This document shows positions 1 through 6,215 of a stretch of DNA of 6,218 nucleotides, piece by piece. Position 1 is the stretch's first letter, and each line of letters begins with the position of its first letter. Origin of the DNA: Fidelibacterota bacterium (GTDB lineage Bacteria; Fidelibacterota; Marinisomatia; SCGC-AAA003-L08; TS1B11); the NCBI GenBank assembly GCA_022564085.1, contig JADFMC010000130.1:1-6218 (forward strand). The letters are read 5' to 3'. Under the pieces are notes generated by a model. That model was given only the letters and a program-made list of their open reading frames with translations, was not told the DNA's origin and did no database searches. Both the position numbers and the translations under genes were made by a program.

Positions 1-1125
1 ATCGAGGGCAGCCTCGATCTCAACAGTGGTCCACAGGTAGAATTTGCCTTCCTCACCTTCGCTGTCGGCGTCTTCGGCTGAGTAAAATCCCCCCTCGGGG
101 GCAGTGAGGTCGCGCAGCACATAAGTGGCAATCTCGTCCACCGTGGCGGCGTAGTCGGCCTTACCGGTGATGAGCCAGGCCTCGGTATAGGCCATCATCA
201 GCAGAGCCTGGTCATAGAGCATCTTCTCGAAGTGGGGCACCAGCCACTGCGCGTCGGTGGAGTAGCGATGGAAGCCGAAACCGACCTGATCGTAAATACC
301 ACCCTGGCGCATGCTAGATAAGGTCTTCTCCACCATCTCCAGCACCTGCGCATCGCCGCTGCGGTGATAGTTGCGCATGAGCAGCAGCAGCTTGTGGGGC
401 GTGGGGAACTTGGGTTTTGAGCCGAAGCCGCCATGGACCGGGTCGTAGCTCCGCAGGAGGTCGTCGCGGGCCCGCTCCAGTATTTCCGCTCCCGGCTCGC
501 GACCGGGGGCGCTTTCCTGGCCCCGCTGCAACGCCTCCAGGACGGATTCCACCGAGCTGGTGATGCGCTCCCGGTCGGTTTCCCAGACCTCATTGATGCG
601 GGGTATCAATTCCATTAAGCCCGTTCGGCCGAAACGGCTTTCCTTAGGTATATAGGTAGCCGCGAAAAACGGCTCCCTTTCGGGGGTCATGATGATGGTC
701 AGGGGCCAGCCGCCGGAGCCGGTCATCATCTGGCAGACAGCCATGTAGATATGGTCGATGTCCGGGCGTTCCTCCCGGTCCACTTTGATGCAGATGAAGG
801 CCTCGTTGAGCAAGGCCGCCACCGTGGGGTCCTCGAATGATTCGTGAGCCATGACGTGGCACCAGTGGCAGGTGGAATAGCCGATGGAAAGGAATATGGG
901 TTTGTCGGCGGCCCGGGCCGCCGCGAAGGCCTCCTCGCCCCAGGGATACCAGTCCACCGGGTTTTGGGCGTGCTGTTGCAAGTAAGGACTGGCCTCATGC
1001 ACCAGGCGGTTGGCGGTGGATTCCGTGGTCACTCCTGAACCGGGTAACATGCTCATCAGTATAATCCCCAATATGGCCGGGACGATCGGCCTTTTCAGTT
1101 CCGCTATGCGTTGAGCGCCGGGCAT
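1..1125 (-). CDS. yyaL: YyaL/DUF255 family thioredoxin-domain protein, N-terminal 375 residues (partial)
   Basis: The frame is open from the ATG at 1125 to the left edge, giving 375 residues; family members usually have about 650-700, so roughly the C-terminal half is missing. Seen: the family N-terminus ([11 protein letters not shown], then [16 protein letters not shown]) at about residues 39-67; a CHWC redox-type motif at 86-89; [18 protein letters not shown] after it; then [25 protein letters not shown] and [18 protein letters not shown]. The last motifs belong to the alpha/alpha-barrel part that resembles glycan-processing folds. The family (DUF255; human SPATA20) has no firmly established biochemical role, so function is not claimed. 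The gene starts 2 bp after the hslR stop, with AAAGGA at the end of hslR as a possible ribosome site, so the two are probably co-translated. Residues 1-31 are basic then hydrophobic ([12 protein letters not shown]) and could be an export signal. The ATGs at 1056 and 1050 are alternative starts that would largely remove it. Confidence 0.93.
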   Translation of the reverse strand, partial: MPGAQRIAELKRPIVPAILGIILMSMLPGSGVTTESTANRLVHEASPYLQQHAQNPVDWYPWGEEAFAAARAADKPIFLSIGYSTCHWCHVMAHESFEDPTVAALLNEAFICIKVDREERPDIDHIYMAVCQMMTGSGGWPLTIIMTPEREPFFAATYIPKESRFGRTGLMELIPRINEVWETDRERITSSVESVLEALQRGQESAPGREPGAEILERARDDLLRSYDPVHGGFGSKPKFPTPHKLLLLMRNYHRSGDAQVLEMVEKTLSSMRQGGIYDQVGFGFHRYSTDAQWLVPHFEKMLYDQALLMMAYTEAWLITGKADYAATVDEIATYVLRDLTAPEGGFYSAEDADSEGEEGKFYLWTTVEIEAALD

Positions 1126-1127
1126 GG

Positions 1128-1538
1128 TTAAAACTTTCCTTTGAGTTTATCCAGCCGGCGGCGCTGCCGCTTGGTTGGCCGGCCTGAGCCTCGCTGCCGT
1201 TGGAAAAAGGCGCTATCCTGGGTGCGCCGGAGGCGGAGCTGTTCCAGCTCTTCGGGTGCTGTGTGATCCTCGTACATATCGGTGGCCAGTTGGGCGCTCA
1301 CTCGTTTCTCTTGTAGGCCGATCACCAGCAGTTCCTGCCGGTAGGCTGGCCGGGTGATGGCGACCCTGTCGCCTGAGCGCACCACATGGCTGGCCTTGAC
1401 CGCCCGGCCATTGAGCTTCACTTTCCCGGCCTGGCAAGCGGTGGTGGCGGTGCTCCGCGTCTTAAAACAGCGCGCGGCCCAAAGCCATTTATCGATGCGT
1501 ACTTCATTCAAGGCGTTGTACGCATTATAGTCCGGCAA
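1128..1538 (-). CDS. hslR: Ribosome-associated S4-domain RNA-binding protein, Hsp15/HslR type
   Basis: The product is 136 residues long. An S4 RNA-binding fold covers about residues 14-75: [17 protein letters not shown] at the start, then the [17 protein letters not shown] loop and SGDRV. A basic tail follows, with [20 protein letters not shown] at the C-terminus. E. coli Hsp15 (about 130 residues) binds 50S subunits carrying a stalled nascent chain and helps recycle them after heat shock; that role is transferred by family. The tail with GSGRPTK resembles Bacteroidota-type S4 proteins more than the E. coli one. The start is uncertain. The TTG at 1538 gives a short N-terminal extension like that of E. 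coli Hsp15, but has no clear Shine-Dalgarno sequence. A second in-frame TTG at 1511 would begin just before the S4 domain. The gene lies 41 bp after the TPR/beta-protein gene and 2 bp before the yyaL-like gene, as the middle member of a likely operon. Confidence 0.9.
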   Translation of the reverse strand: MPDYNAYNALNEVRIDKWLWAARCFKTRSTATTACQAGKVKLNGRAVKASHVVRSGDRVAITRPAYRQELLVIGLQEKRVSAQLATDMYEDHTAPEELEQLRLRRTQDSAFFQRQRGSGRPTKRQRRRLDKLKGKF

Positions 1539-1579
1539 AGTTCATTATGTGGCCGTTTCAGTAACCGAATTTAGGTAGG

Positions 1580-2503
1580 TCACCAGGGGGGTGGCCGGCG
1601 GAAACCGATAGAAAAGCCCAGCTGCCAGAGGGTGAATGTTTCCTGGTCTCCGGCGGCCAGTAAATGCAAGCCTCCGATCCGCAGGGCAACCTGGGTACCG
1701 ATACTTGAACTATCACCCGGCCGGCCCAGTATTGAAACTGTCAACGCGCCGTTCAGGCCTATTCGGGAAGGATCCGCCAGCCCGCCTGAAAGGGAATACT
1801 GGCCCGCTCCCATGGTCAGCAGGAACCGCCCCAAACTGGGACCTAGGAAAACACTGTTGCCGCGCAGCCTTACGGGCCGATGGTCGGCGTGCTTGGCGGG
1901 CAGCTGCAACTCAAAATGGTCCAGTCCGGCGATGATCGGCAAGGCGCCCAGTTCCATTAAGCGGAATTGCAATGTTGCGCTCATACCCAGGCCCCCGTCG
2001 TGGGTGGTGGACAACGAGTCTCCCAGCGGCCGGGAGATTCCGGGTCGGACAATGGTGTGGTCGGTGATCCATCTGACCCGTAGCACGAGGGCCTCCCAAA
2101 GAGATGGTGGGGGTGGTCGCTCCTCGTGAAAGTCCAGTGAGGCGGCTATGGCGGCGCGTAGGTTCTCTTGCTCATGGCGGAGGGTTACCAGGTAGCTATG
2201 TTGCTGCTCCAGGGTGCGCTCAGCACAGATGATGGCCCGGTCGTAAAGTGAATCAGCCGGCACCAGGTCCCCTAATAACATGCGCGCCTGAGCCAGGTTG
2301 CGCTGGGTGGTAGCCCGGCGCAGGTCGTGGACCGGATACTGGGCGGCCACCTCCCAGGCCCGGCTATAATGATTGCGAGCCTCATGAGGATTGCCGGCCG
2401 CCAAGGCTTGGTTGCCTTGCTCGATGAGGGATTCCCATAGACCTTGCTGGCCGGCAGCGGTCGTGGCCAACAGCACCAGCGCCAGCCCCACCCGACCCAG
2501 CAT
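1580..2503 (-). CDS. Exported protein with TPR-like repeats and a beta-rich, possibly outer-membrane C-terminal domain
   Basis: I do not recognise a named family. The ATG at 2503 was chosen because it opens a clean Sec signal peptide: Arg4, then the hydrophobic run VGLALVLLATTAAG, with likely cleavage after residue 18. The frame is open upstream to 2644, but those 47 codons would bury the signal peptide. The product is 307 residues. Residues 24-57, 64-97 and about 102-126 look like TPR helix pairs (for example EQGNQALAAGNPHEARNHY and LLGDLVPADSLYDRAI). A proline-rich linker (PPPP, 130-133) follows. Residues 134-307 are a series of alternating polar/hydrophobic strands with Gly turns, ending in TLWQLGFSIGFRRPPPW, as in small outer-membrane beta-barrels. 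This suggests a periplasmic TPR portion attached to a barrel or beta-sandwich, which is inference. No good Shine-Dalgarno sequence is visible. The gene is the first of a minus-strand cluster with hslR and the yyaL-like gene. Confidence 0.75.
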   Translation of the reverse strand: MLGRVGLALVLLATTAAGQQGLWESLIEQGNQALAAGNPHEARNHYSRAWEVAAQYPVHDLRRATTQRNLAQARMLLGDLVPADSLYDRAIICAERTLEQQHSYLVTLRHEQENLRAAIAASLDFHEERPPPPSLWEALVLRVRWITDHTIVRPGISRPLGDSLSTTHDGGLGMSATLQFRLMELGALPIIAGLDHFELQLPAKHADHRPVRLRGNSVFLGPSLGRFLLTMGAGQYSLSGGLADPSRIGLNGALTVSILGRPGDSSSIGTQVALRIGGLHLLAAGDQETFTLWQLGFSIGFRRPPPW

Positions 2504-2650
2504 TGGCGCCCAATGTTGTTGTAAGGCATTGCGGTCTATAATGATACTATTCAACCACTGTCCGGGAAAGACCAATATTAAACCTCCACTAGGTTCGAAA
2601 GGGACCCCATTACGGCCTGAAATAGCGCATTTACCGGCCTCCACGAATAT

Positions 2651-2680
2651 TTGAATGTAGCACTGTAACTGGTGTATATT
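2651..2680 (+). promoter_or_regulatory. Sigma-70-like promoter for the DHH phosphoesterase gene
   Basis: TTGAAT at 2651-2656 (4 of 6 matches to TTGACA) is followed after 18 bp by TATATT at 2675-2680 (5 of 6 matches to TATAAT). Transcription would begin near 2687 and leave a leader of about 175 nt before the ATG at 2862. It is assigned by consensus only. Some FCB bacteria use a different promoter consensus, which lowers certainty. Confidence 0.45.
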
Positions 2681-2729
2681 TCAACAGGTTTGATTGCGCT
2701 TCGGGTGCTGTCTGATACTTGCAAGCAGG

Positions 2730-2834
2730 TTTTGGCCAGTGGCCTGGGATCAACGGCGCCTCTGGTCAGTGATGCAGCCTGTGAAACCGCCGGTTTGATA
2801 GCCACAGACCAGTCCCACGAGGGGGGAGTCCTCG
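2730..2834 (+). promoter_or_regulatory. Hairpin-rich leader upstream of the DHH gene
   Basis: Several perfect inverted repeats lie in the predicted leader. GGCC-AGT-GGCC is at 2734-2744. CTGGTC at 2762-2767 pairs with GACCAG at 2807-2812 and encloses CTGTG (2779-2783) against CACAG (2803-2807) and AAACC-GCC-GGTTT (2784-2796); the two outer stems compete for G2807. CGAGG (2818-2822) pairs with CCTCG (2830-2834). The last stem ends 27 nt before the start codon. I do not recognise a riboswitch or known RNA family. The elements may regulate translation, form a small RNA, or mean nothing. Confidence 0.3.
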
Positions 2835-2861
2835 GAAAATCAGTAAAGGTCGGCTAGAGCC

Positions 2862-3791
2862 ATGAATGCTATGATACGAGGCGATATGGACGGCATCGTC
2901 TGTGCAGCCCTGCTTAAGGCCACCGGTTTGGTGGATACTGTGAAGATGATCAGGATCAAGGATATTGCCGAAGGCAAGGTTCAGATCACTGATAACGATA
3001 TCATCTGCAACCTGCCGTACCATCCTGATGCTTATCTATGGTTTGATCACCATTCTAGTGAAACGCGACGCACCCCGCCCATACCACCCGATTATCGGGG
3101 TGCATTTAATCTGGCCCCCAGCACCGCCGGGGTGGTATACCAGTACTTTGTCCCATTCCATCCGAAACTGGAGAAATTTGAGGGTTTGGTGCGGGACACT
3201 GATATTCTGGACAGCGCCGATCTGACCAAGGAGGAAGTTCTGAATCCCCAGGGCAACATCCTCCTCGGTCTTCTGCTGGATCCACGAACCGGCCTGGGAG
3301 AAGACGCAGCTCACAAGGAGGACTACGAAGGTTGGAAAGCCCAGATGCCCGACCTGCTCTGCGACCACTCCACTGATGAAATTCTGGCCATGCCTCTGGC
3401 CCGGAAGTGGCAACAGATTTATCAGGACAACCTGGAGCAGGCCATCGCAGTGCTGTTGAAATGCTCGCACCTCGACGGCAATGTGATCATCAGTGAATTC
3501 AGGGGGGTCCATGTGCCGCCGGTGAGCCGCTTCATTCTCTATACCTTGCCGGAATTGGAAGCCGGTAATATTTCAGTTCAAATTTCCCATGGGGATCCAG
3601 GGGTTTGGAATGAGATTGCCGTGGGACACTCTATCTTCAACCGCTCTTCCATGGTGGATGTGGGTGACCTGTGCGCCTGGTATGGCGGCGGCGGCCATCG
3701 TACCGTGGGAGTATGCCGCCCCAGTGAGGAAGACACCGAGCAAGTCCTGCGCGAAATTATCCACGCCTGTCAGGAACAGCTCGCCTATTGA
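2862..3791 (+). CDS. DHH-family phosphoesterase, exopolyphosphatase-like
   Basis: The gene is complete, 309 residues, close to the usual length of this subfamily. Motif I is RGDMDGIVCAALL (residues 6-18), with Asp8 and Asp10 as likely metal ligands. DNDIICNLPYHP (44-55) leads into the DHH motif, FDHHSSE, with Asp62-His63-His64. Then come FNLAPSTAGVVY (82-93) and LVRDTDILDSADLT (109-122), with a third cluster of acidic residues. The C-terminal DHHA1-like part has GNVIISEFRGV, VGHSIFNRSS and GGGGH (275-279), which typically binds substrate phosphate. DHH enzymes use two divalent metals, commonly Mn, to hydrolyse phosphodiester or phosphoanhydride bonds in polyphosphate, pAp, nanoRNA or cyclic dinucleotides; the substrate cannot be told here. 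No signal peptide, so cytoplasmic. The ATG at 2862 is preceded by AAAGG 12 nt upstream; the ATG at 2871 is an alternative start. The gene is transcribed alone, divergent from the hslR cluster and convergent with the surface-protein gene. Confidence 0.88.
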   Translation: MNAMIRGDMDGIVCAALLKATGLVDTVKMIRIKDIAEGKVQITDNDIICNLPYHPDAYLWFDHHSSETRRTPPIPPDYRGAFNLAPSTAGVVYQYFVPFHPKLEKFEGLVRDTDILDSADLTKEEVLNPQGNILLGLLLDPRTGLGEDAAHKEDYEGWKAQMPDLLCDHSTDEILAMPLARKWQQIYQDNLEQAIAVLLKCSHLDGNVIISEFRGVHVPPVSRFILYTLPELEAGNISVQISHGDPGVWNEIAVGHSIFNRSSMVDVGDLCAWYGGGGHRTVGVCRPSEEDTEQVLREIIHACQEQLAY

Positions 3792-3862
3792 GGCTTCCCC
3801 CCTCTGCTCTATAACATAGCAGCTAATTTCGAATCTCCAAAGTTTTCCCAGGCGACTTTTAT

Positions 3863-3900
3863 AAATTAAAAACCCCTCCCCAGCTACAGCCGGGAAGGGG
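3863..3900 (-). terminator. Intrinsic terminator of the T9SS surface-protein gene
   Basis: Read on the minus strand, a GC-rich hairpin (3900 to 3873) pairs CCCC, TT and CCC against GGGGAGGGG, with two internal mismatches and inner GGC/GCC pairs. It is followed directly by TTTTTAATTT (3872-3863). It begins 27 nt past the surface-protein stop codon at 3928. On the plus strand the hairpin is followed by TAATAATC, not a T-run, so it should act mainly on minus-strand transcripts. Confidence 0.85.
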
Positions 3901-3927
3901 TAATAATCAGCCGCTGTTGCGCTGTAG

Positions 3928-5721
3928 TTAGCGGATCAGGGTCATCTTGATGGTATGGGTATACTCCGCCGTCACTAATCTGGCGAAATAGATCGCGGTG
4001 GGCACCGGCCGGCCGGTATAATCGCTACTGTTCCAGGAAACCTTTTTAAATCCGGCGCTTTCATAGCGGTCCACCAGTCGGATGATTTCCCGTCCCCGGA
4101 TATCATAGATCACCAGCCGCACGTGCGATTGCATGGGCAGCTCATAGTGCAACGTGGTCACCGGGTTGAACGGGTTGGGATAATTCTGGTGCAACGCGAA
4201 CAATTGCGGTAAGTGGGCATCACTAACAACGTCTAGCGTGCTCAGGTCGATCTCCAGAGAGGACGGCCCATCGGTATTCCAGGTGGTATCCGAACCTGAA
4301 ACGGCCCCTACCTCCCACAGGAAGTTTGCCCGCTCCATACCGTTGTCCCGCATGAGAGTGACCACCGGTTCCCGCAGCACGTGCAGCTCCGGTTCACCTA
4401 CCGGCTGGGATAATTCAAACTCGGTATCTTCCTGCCAGATGATGAAGATATAGGAAACCGAATCTCCGTCATCAGGATCGCTGGAGGGTTCCCAGGTGAA
4501 TAGGATACTGGTATCGGGATCGTCGGCCTGGATAATCAGGCTGCTACCACTCGCCGGGGTCAGCAATTCAAAGGCGGTCGGCAAATCATTGACCGGAATG
4601 ATGGTCAGGGTAAAGGTGTCCTGAGCCGAGGCTTGCCCATCCATGGCGGTCAGCACAATGCTGGCCTTTCCATTCCAATTGGCTGCCGGCGCGAAAGACA
4701 GGCTGGTATCGCCCACGGCAGCACTCACCGCTGAGGTATCGCTGGTTACACTGAAGGTCAGCGGATCGCCATCTGCATCGAAGACGGCCGCCACAATTAC
4801 CGCCATTGAAATCTGGTAGAGGATTACATCTTCAGGAATAGAGATATCGGGAATAAAGCTAATGAACTGCGGGGCGTCGTTCACCGGCAGAATCTCCAGT
4901 ACCAGTGTCTCCCGGGCAGATGCCCCATCCGGATCGGTGGCGGTCACCTCGATATTTACTATGCCGTAATAGTTCGGTGTGAGTACCACTATCAGTTCTT
5001 GCTCATTTAAAATGAACAACGCTTCCAGTCCCGTGTCCGCCGTGGTGGCGGTGAAAGTCAACGGGTCGTCATCCCGATCAGCGAAATATTCACCGAGGTT
5101 GGAAATCAAGGTATCAACGATCGTATCCTCAAGGATCTGCCGGTCCGGTAGAGACATCAAACTGTAGGGCGCCTGGTTGGCCGACTGTCCCGCCCCAAAA
5201 CCGGAGAAGTGAGTGATCCAGCCGGTTAAAGTCAGGGCTATTTCATTCACCTCGTTTGAGTCGGCCACGGACCATTCATCGGTCCCTTCATTATAGATCA
5301 CCAGCACCAGGTCTGCGGCGGATATACCTTCCGGGATCATGGCCAGGTCATAGGGTACCGTAACCGGCACCGGAAAGTTGAACTGGAGACCGGTAGGGCC
5401 ATAGAAGTACAGCACGCCGGCCAGCTCCGGTCCCACCGGGGCCTCGGCAAACTCACCTATTATAATGGTAACTGTATCATCCAGAGCACCGGGCGGGATG
5501 TTGATGGAGGTTCCCGACTGTGAGGTGATCTCGCCACCATCCGGTCCTATATCCTCCGAAATAGTTTCATCACCCAAGTCCACCAGCACAGTCACAGTGG
5601 CCGATGCGCTGCCTCCCTGCCCGTCGCTGATGGTATAGTCGAAAATGTCGGCGCCGCTGAAATCATCCCCGGGGGTGTAAACGATGGCGTCCCCTGAAAT
5701 GGAGGTTGTGCCATAGGCCGC
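3928..5721 (-). CDS. Modular surface protein with T9SS sorting domain, C-terminal portion (frame 2, after the frameshift)
   Basis: From 5721 to the TAA at 3928 the frame is open and encodes, in order: the second half of a cadherin-like module (AAYGTTSISGDAIVYTP, DDFSGADIFDYTISDG, ATVTVLV) to about 5580; a ZU5-like domain (about 5544-5188); two cadherin-like modules (about 5172-4876 and 4875-4585), each with a D-D/G-D-PLTF calcium-type turn and ending in PVND; an Fn3-like stretch (about 4584-4246, with FTWEPSSDPDDGDSVSYIF); and a T9SS type A sorting domain (4206-3931). The protein should be exported by Sec and then T9SS and anchored or released at the cell surface, probably for adhesion or matrix binding; the ligand is unknown. 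A GTG at 5595 can open this frame alone, but it lies inside a beta-strand of a module and has no ribosome site, so I treat it as internal. The true start lies beyond the right edge, in the other frame. Confidence 0.85.
   Translation of the reverse strand, partial: AAYGTTSISGDAIVYTPGDDFSGADIFDYTISDGQGGSASATVTVLVDLGDETISEDIGPDGGEITSQSGTSINIPPGALDDTVTIIIGEFAEAPVGPELAGVLYFYGPTGLQFNFPVPVTVPYDLAMIPEGISAADLVLVIYNEGTDEWSVADSNEVNEIALTLTGWITHFSGFGAGQSANQAPYSLMSLPDRQILEDTIVDTLISNLGEYFADRDDDPLTFTATTADTGLEALFILNEQELIVVLTPNYYGIVNIEVTATDPDGASARETLVLEILPVNDAPQFISFIPDISIPEDVILYQISMAVIVAAVFDADGDPLTFSVTSDTSAVSAAVGDTSLSFAPAANWNGKASIVLTAMDGQASAQDTFTLTIIPVNDLPTAFELLTPASGSSLIIQADDPDTSILFTWEPSSDPDDGDSVSYIFIIWQEDTEFELSQPVGEPELHVLREPVVTLMRDNGMERANFLWEVGAVSGSDTTWNTDGPSSLEIDLSTLDVVSDAHLPQLFALHQNYPNPFNPVTTLHYELPMQSHVRLVIYDIRGREIIRLVDRYESAGFKKVSWNSSDYTGRPVPTAIYFARLVTAEYTHTIKMTLIR
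3931..4206 (-). other. T9SS type A sorting domain (C-terminal domain)
   Basis: These are the last 92 residues of the surface protein: LPQLFALHQNYPNPFNPVTT, then LHYELPMQSHVRLVIYDIRG, a Leu-Val segment, GFKKVSWNSSDYTGRPV, and IYFARLVTAEYTHTIKMTLI before the stop. NYPNPFNP followed by the V-x-L-x-I-Y-D-x-x-G strand and the W-x-x-x-D-x-x-G turn is the recognised FlgD-like/Por secretion tail pattern. It directs the protein through the type IX translocon and is normally cleaved on the outside. This is the best taxonomic clue in the window. Confidence 0.92.
5188..5544 (-). other. ZU5-like domain within the surface protein
   Basis: About 120 residues open with PDGGEITSQSGTSINIPPGAL and TVTIIIGEF, continue with FYGPTGLQFNFPVPVTVPYD, and end with WITHFSGFGAG. 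The GG-x-ITS...INIPPGAL start, YGPxGxxF middle and THFSGF end match the ZU5 pattern known from ankyrins, UNC5 and many bacterial surface proteins. It probably serves as a structural or protein-binding module. It interrupts the run of cadherin-like modules. Confidence 0.75.
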
Positions 5722-5727
5722 TCGCTC
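5719..5727 (-). other. Frameshift site in the surface-protein gene
   Basis: Upstream codons GTG-AGC-GAG (5729-5721) end the DNLTITSVSE segment; homology resumes with GCG-GCC-TAT-GGC starting at 5721. One base is missing: inserting a G to make GAG-GCG-GCC restores a continuous cadherin-like module. No slippery heptamer is present, so a real deletion or a sequence error in a short G run is more likely than programmed -1 frameshifting. Confidence 0.8.
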
Positions 5728-6215
5728 ACGGATGTGATCGTCAGGTTGTCGCCATCGACATCATCGTCATTGGCCAGCACCGGGATTTCTACAGGTTCGC
5801 CGTCGCTGGTGACAGCCAGATCGTCCCGGGCCACCGGGTCGTCATTCACCGCGCCTACCGTGACGATCACCGTTAATTCATCGCTGCCGTCATTGCCATC
5901 GTCGGCGGTGACGGTGAAGGTAAAGTCGCCATCCCCCTCGCCGGGTGTACCCGATAAAGTTGCGCCACTAGCAGTTAACCAGTCCGGATAGCCGCTGAAG
6001 GTGAAACTCACTGCATCGTCCTCGGGGTCGGTGGCCGTGGCGGTGTAACTGAATGGCTCGTCCTCGGTGGCCGTAGCGGTGGCGCTGGAGGTGATCACCG
6101 GATCGTCATTCACTGCGCTGACCGTTACACTCACCGTCAAGGCATCACTGCCACCATTGCCGTCGTCAGCGGTGACGGTAAAGGTAAAGTCGCCATCCCC
6201 CTCACCGGCCGTACC
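5722..6215 (-). CDS. Same modular surface protein, upstream portion (frame 1, before the frameshift; partial)
   Basis: This frame encodes tandem extracellular beta-sandwich modules: the end of one (GEGDGDFTFTVTADDG, then LTVSVTVSAVNDDP), a complete Ig-like module of the He_PIG type (EDEPFSYTATATDPEDD, YPDWLTASGATLSGTPGEG, FTFTVTADDG, TVIVTVGAVNDDP), and the first half of a cadherin-like module (VEIPVLANDDDVDGDNLTITSVS). The homology then jumps to the other frame at 5721. Continuing in this frame gives about 40 low-complexity residues without module character, ending at a TGA at 5592-5594. A TTG at 6140 can be read as a start but lies in mid-strand of a module and is not believable. In the coding frame the last codon of the window (6218-6216) is TAG, where the next repeat has TCG (Ser). 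The gene continues to the right. Confidence 0.8.
5831..5954 (-). repeat. Direct repeat copy A, 264-bp period (Ig-module coding repeat)
   Basis: This stretch matches 6095-6218 at a constant offset of 264 bp (88 codons). Hand alignment gives about 103 identities in 124 positions, without gaps. It encodes SGTPGEGDGDFTFTVTADDG and the following strand and linker up to AVNDDP. The strongest part, 5901-5940, differs from its partner at only a few bases. Confidence 0.8.

Larger units (their letters stand above)
2504..2861. other. Divergent intergenic region with plus-strand promoter and structured leader
   Basis: This 358-bp gap lies between two divergent genes. It contains the plus-strand promoter at 2651-2680 and the hairpin-forming stretch 2730-2834, listed separately. 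For the minus-strand cluster only a weak candidate promoter is seen: TTTCCC, 17 bp, then TATCAT, reading leftward at about 2569-2541. Short open frames here (GTG at 2672 on plus; 2578-2805 on minus) lack ribosome sites and recognisable protein character and are not called. No tRNA or known riboswitch was recognised by eye. Confidence 0.6.

Noticed and set aside
1524..1552. TATAAT at 1529-1524 (minus strand) as an internal promoter of hslR
   Set aside because: No acceptable -35 element lies 16-18 bp upstream, and the box is inside or beside the coding start; chance occurrence is likely.
1632..2129. 165-codon plus-strand open frame opposite the TPR/beta-protein gene
   Set aside because: It is antisense to a gene with a clear signal peptide and repeat structure; the translation is Pro/Arg/Ser-rich without motifs.
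2504..2644. N-terminal extension of the TPR/beta protein to the ATG at 2644
   Set aside because: It would place 47 residues without family character ahead of a textbook signal peptide. The ATG at 2503 is the natural start.
2672..2857. 61-codon plus-strand open frame ending 4 bp before the DHH gene
   Set aside because: Its GTG start lies upstream of the predicted transcription start, has no ribosome site, and the product has no recognisable domain; the region is better explained as a leader. The close spacing to the next gene keeps a small chance that it is real.
3036..3512. 158-codon minus-strand open frame opposite the DHH gene
   Set aside because: It is a shadow of the well-supported DHH coding frame; its translation shows no domain character.
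3804..3822. CTGCT...AGCAG hairpin just after the DHH gene as a plus-strand terminator
   Set aside because: The stem is only five base pairs with a nine-base loop, and only a weak T stretch follows (CTAATTTC).
5700..5735. Programmed ribosomal frameshift joining the two parts of the surface protein
   Set aside because: The needed shift is -1, but AGCGAGCGGCC holds no X-XXY-YYZ slippery heptamer and no obvious stimulatory structure was seen.
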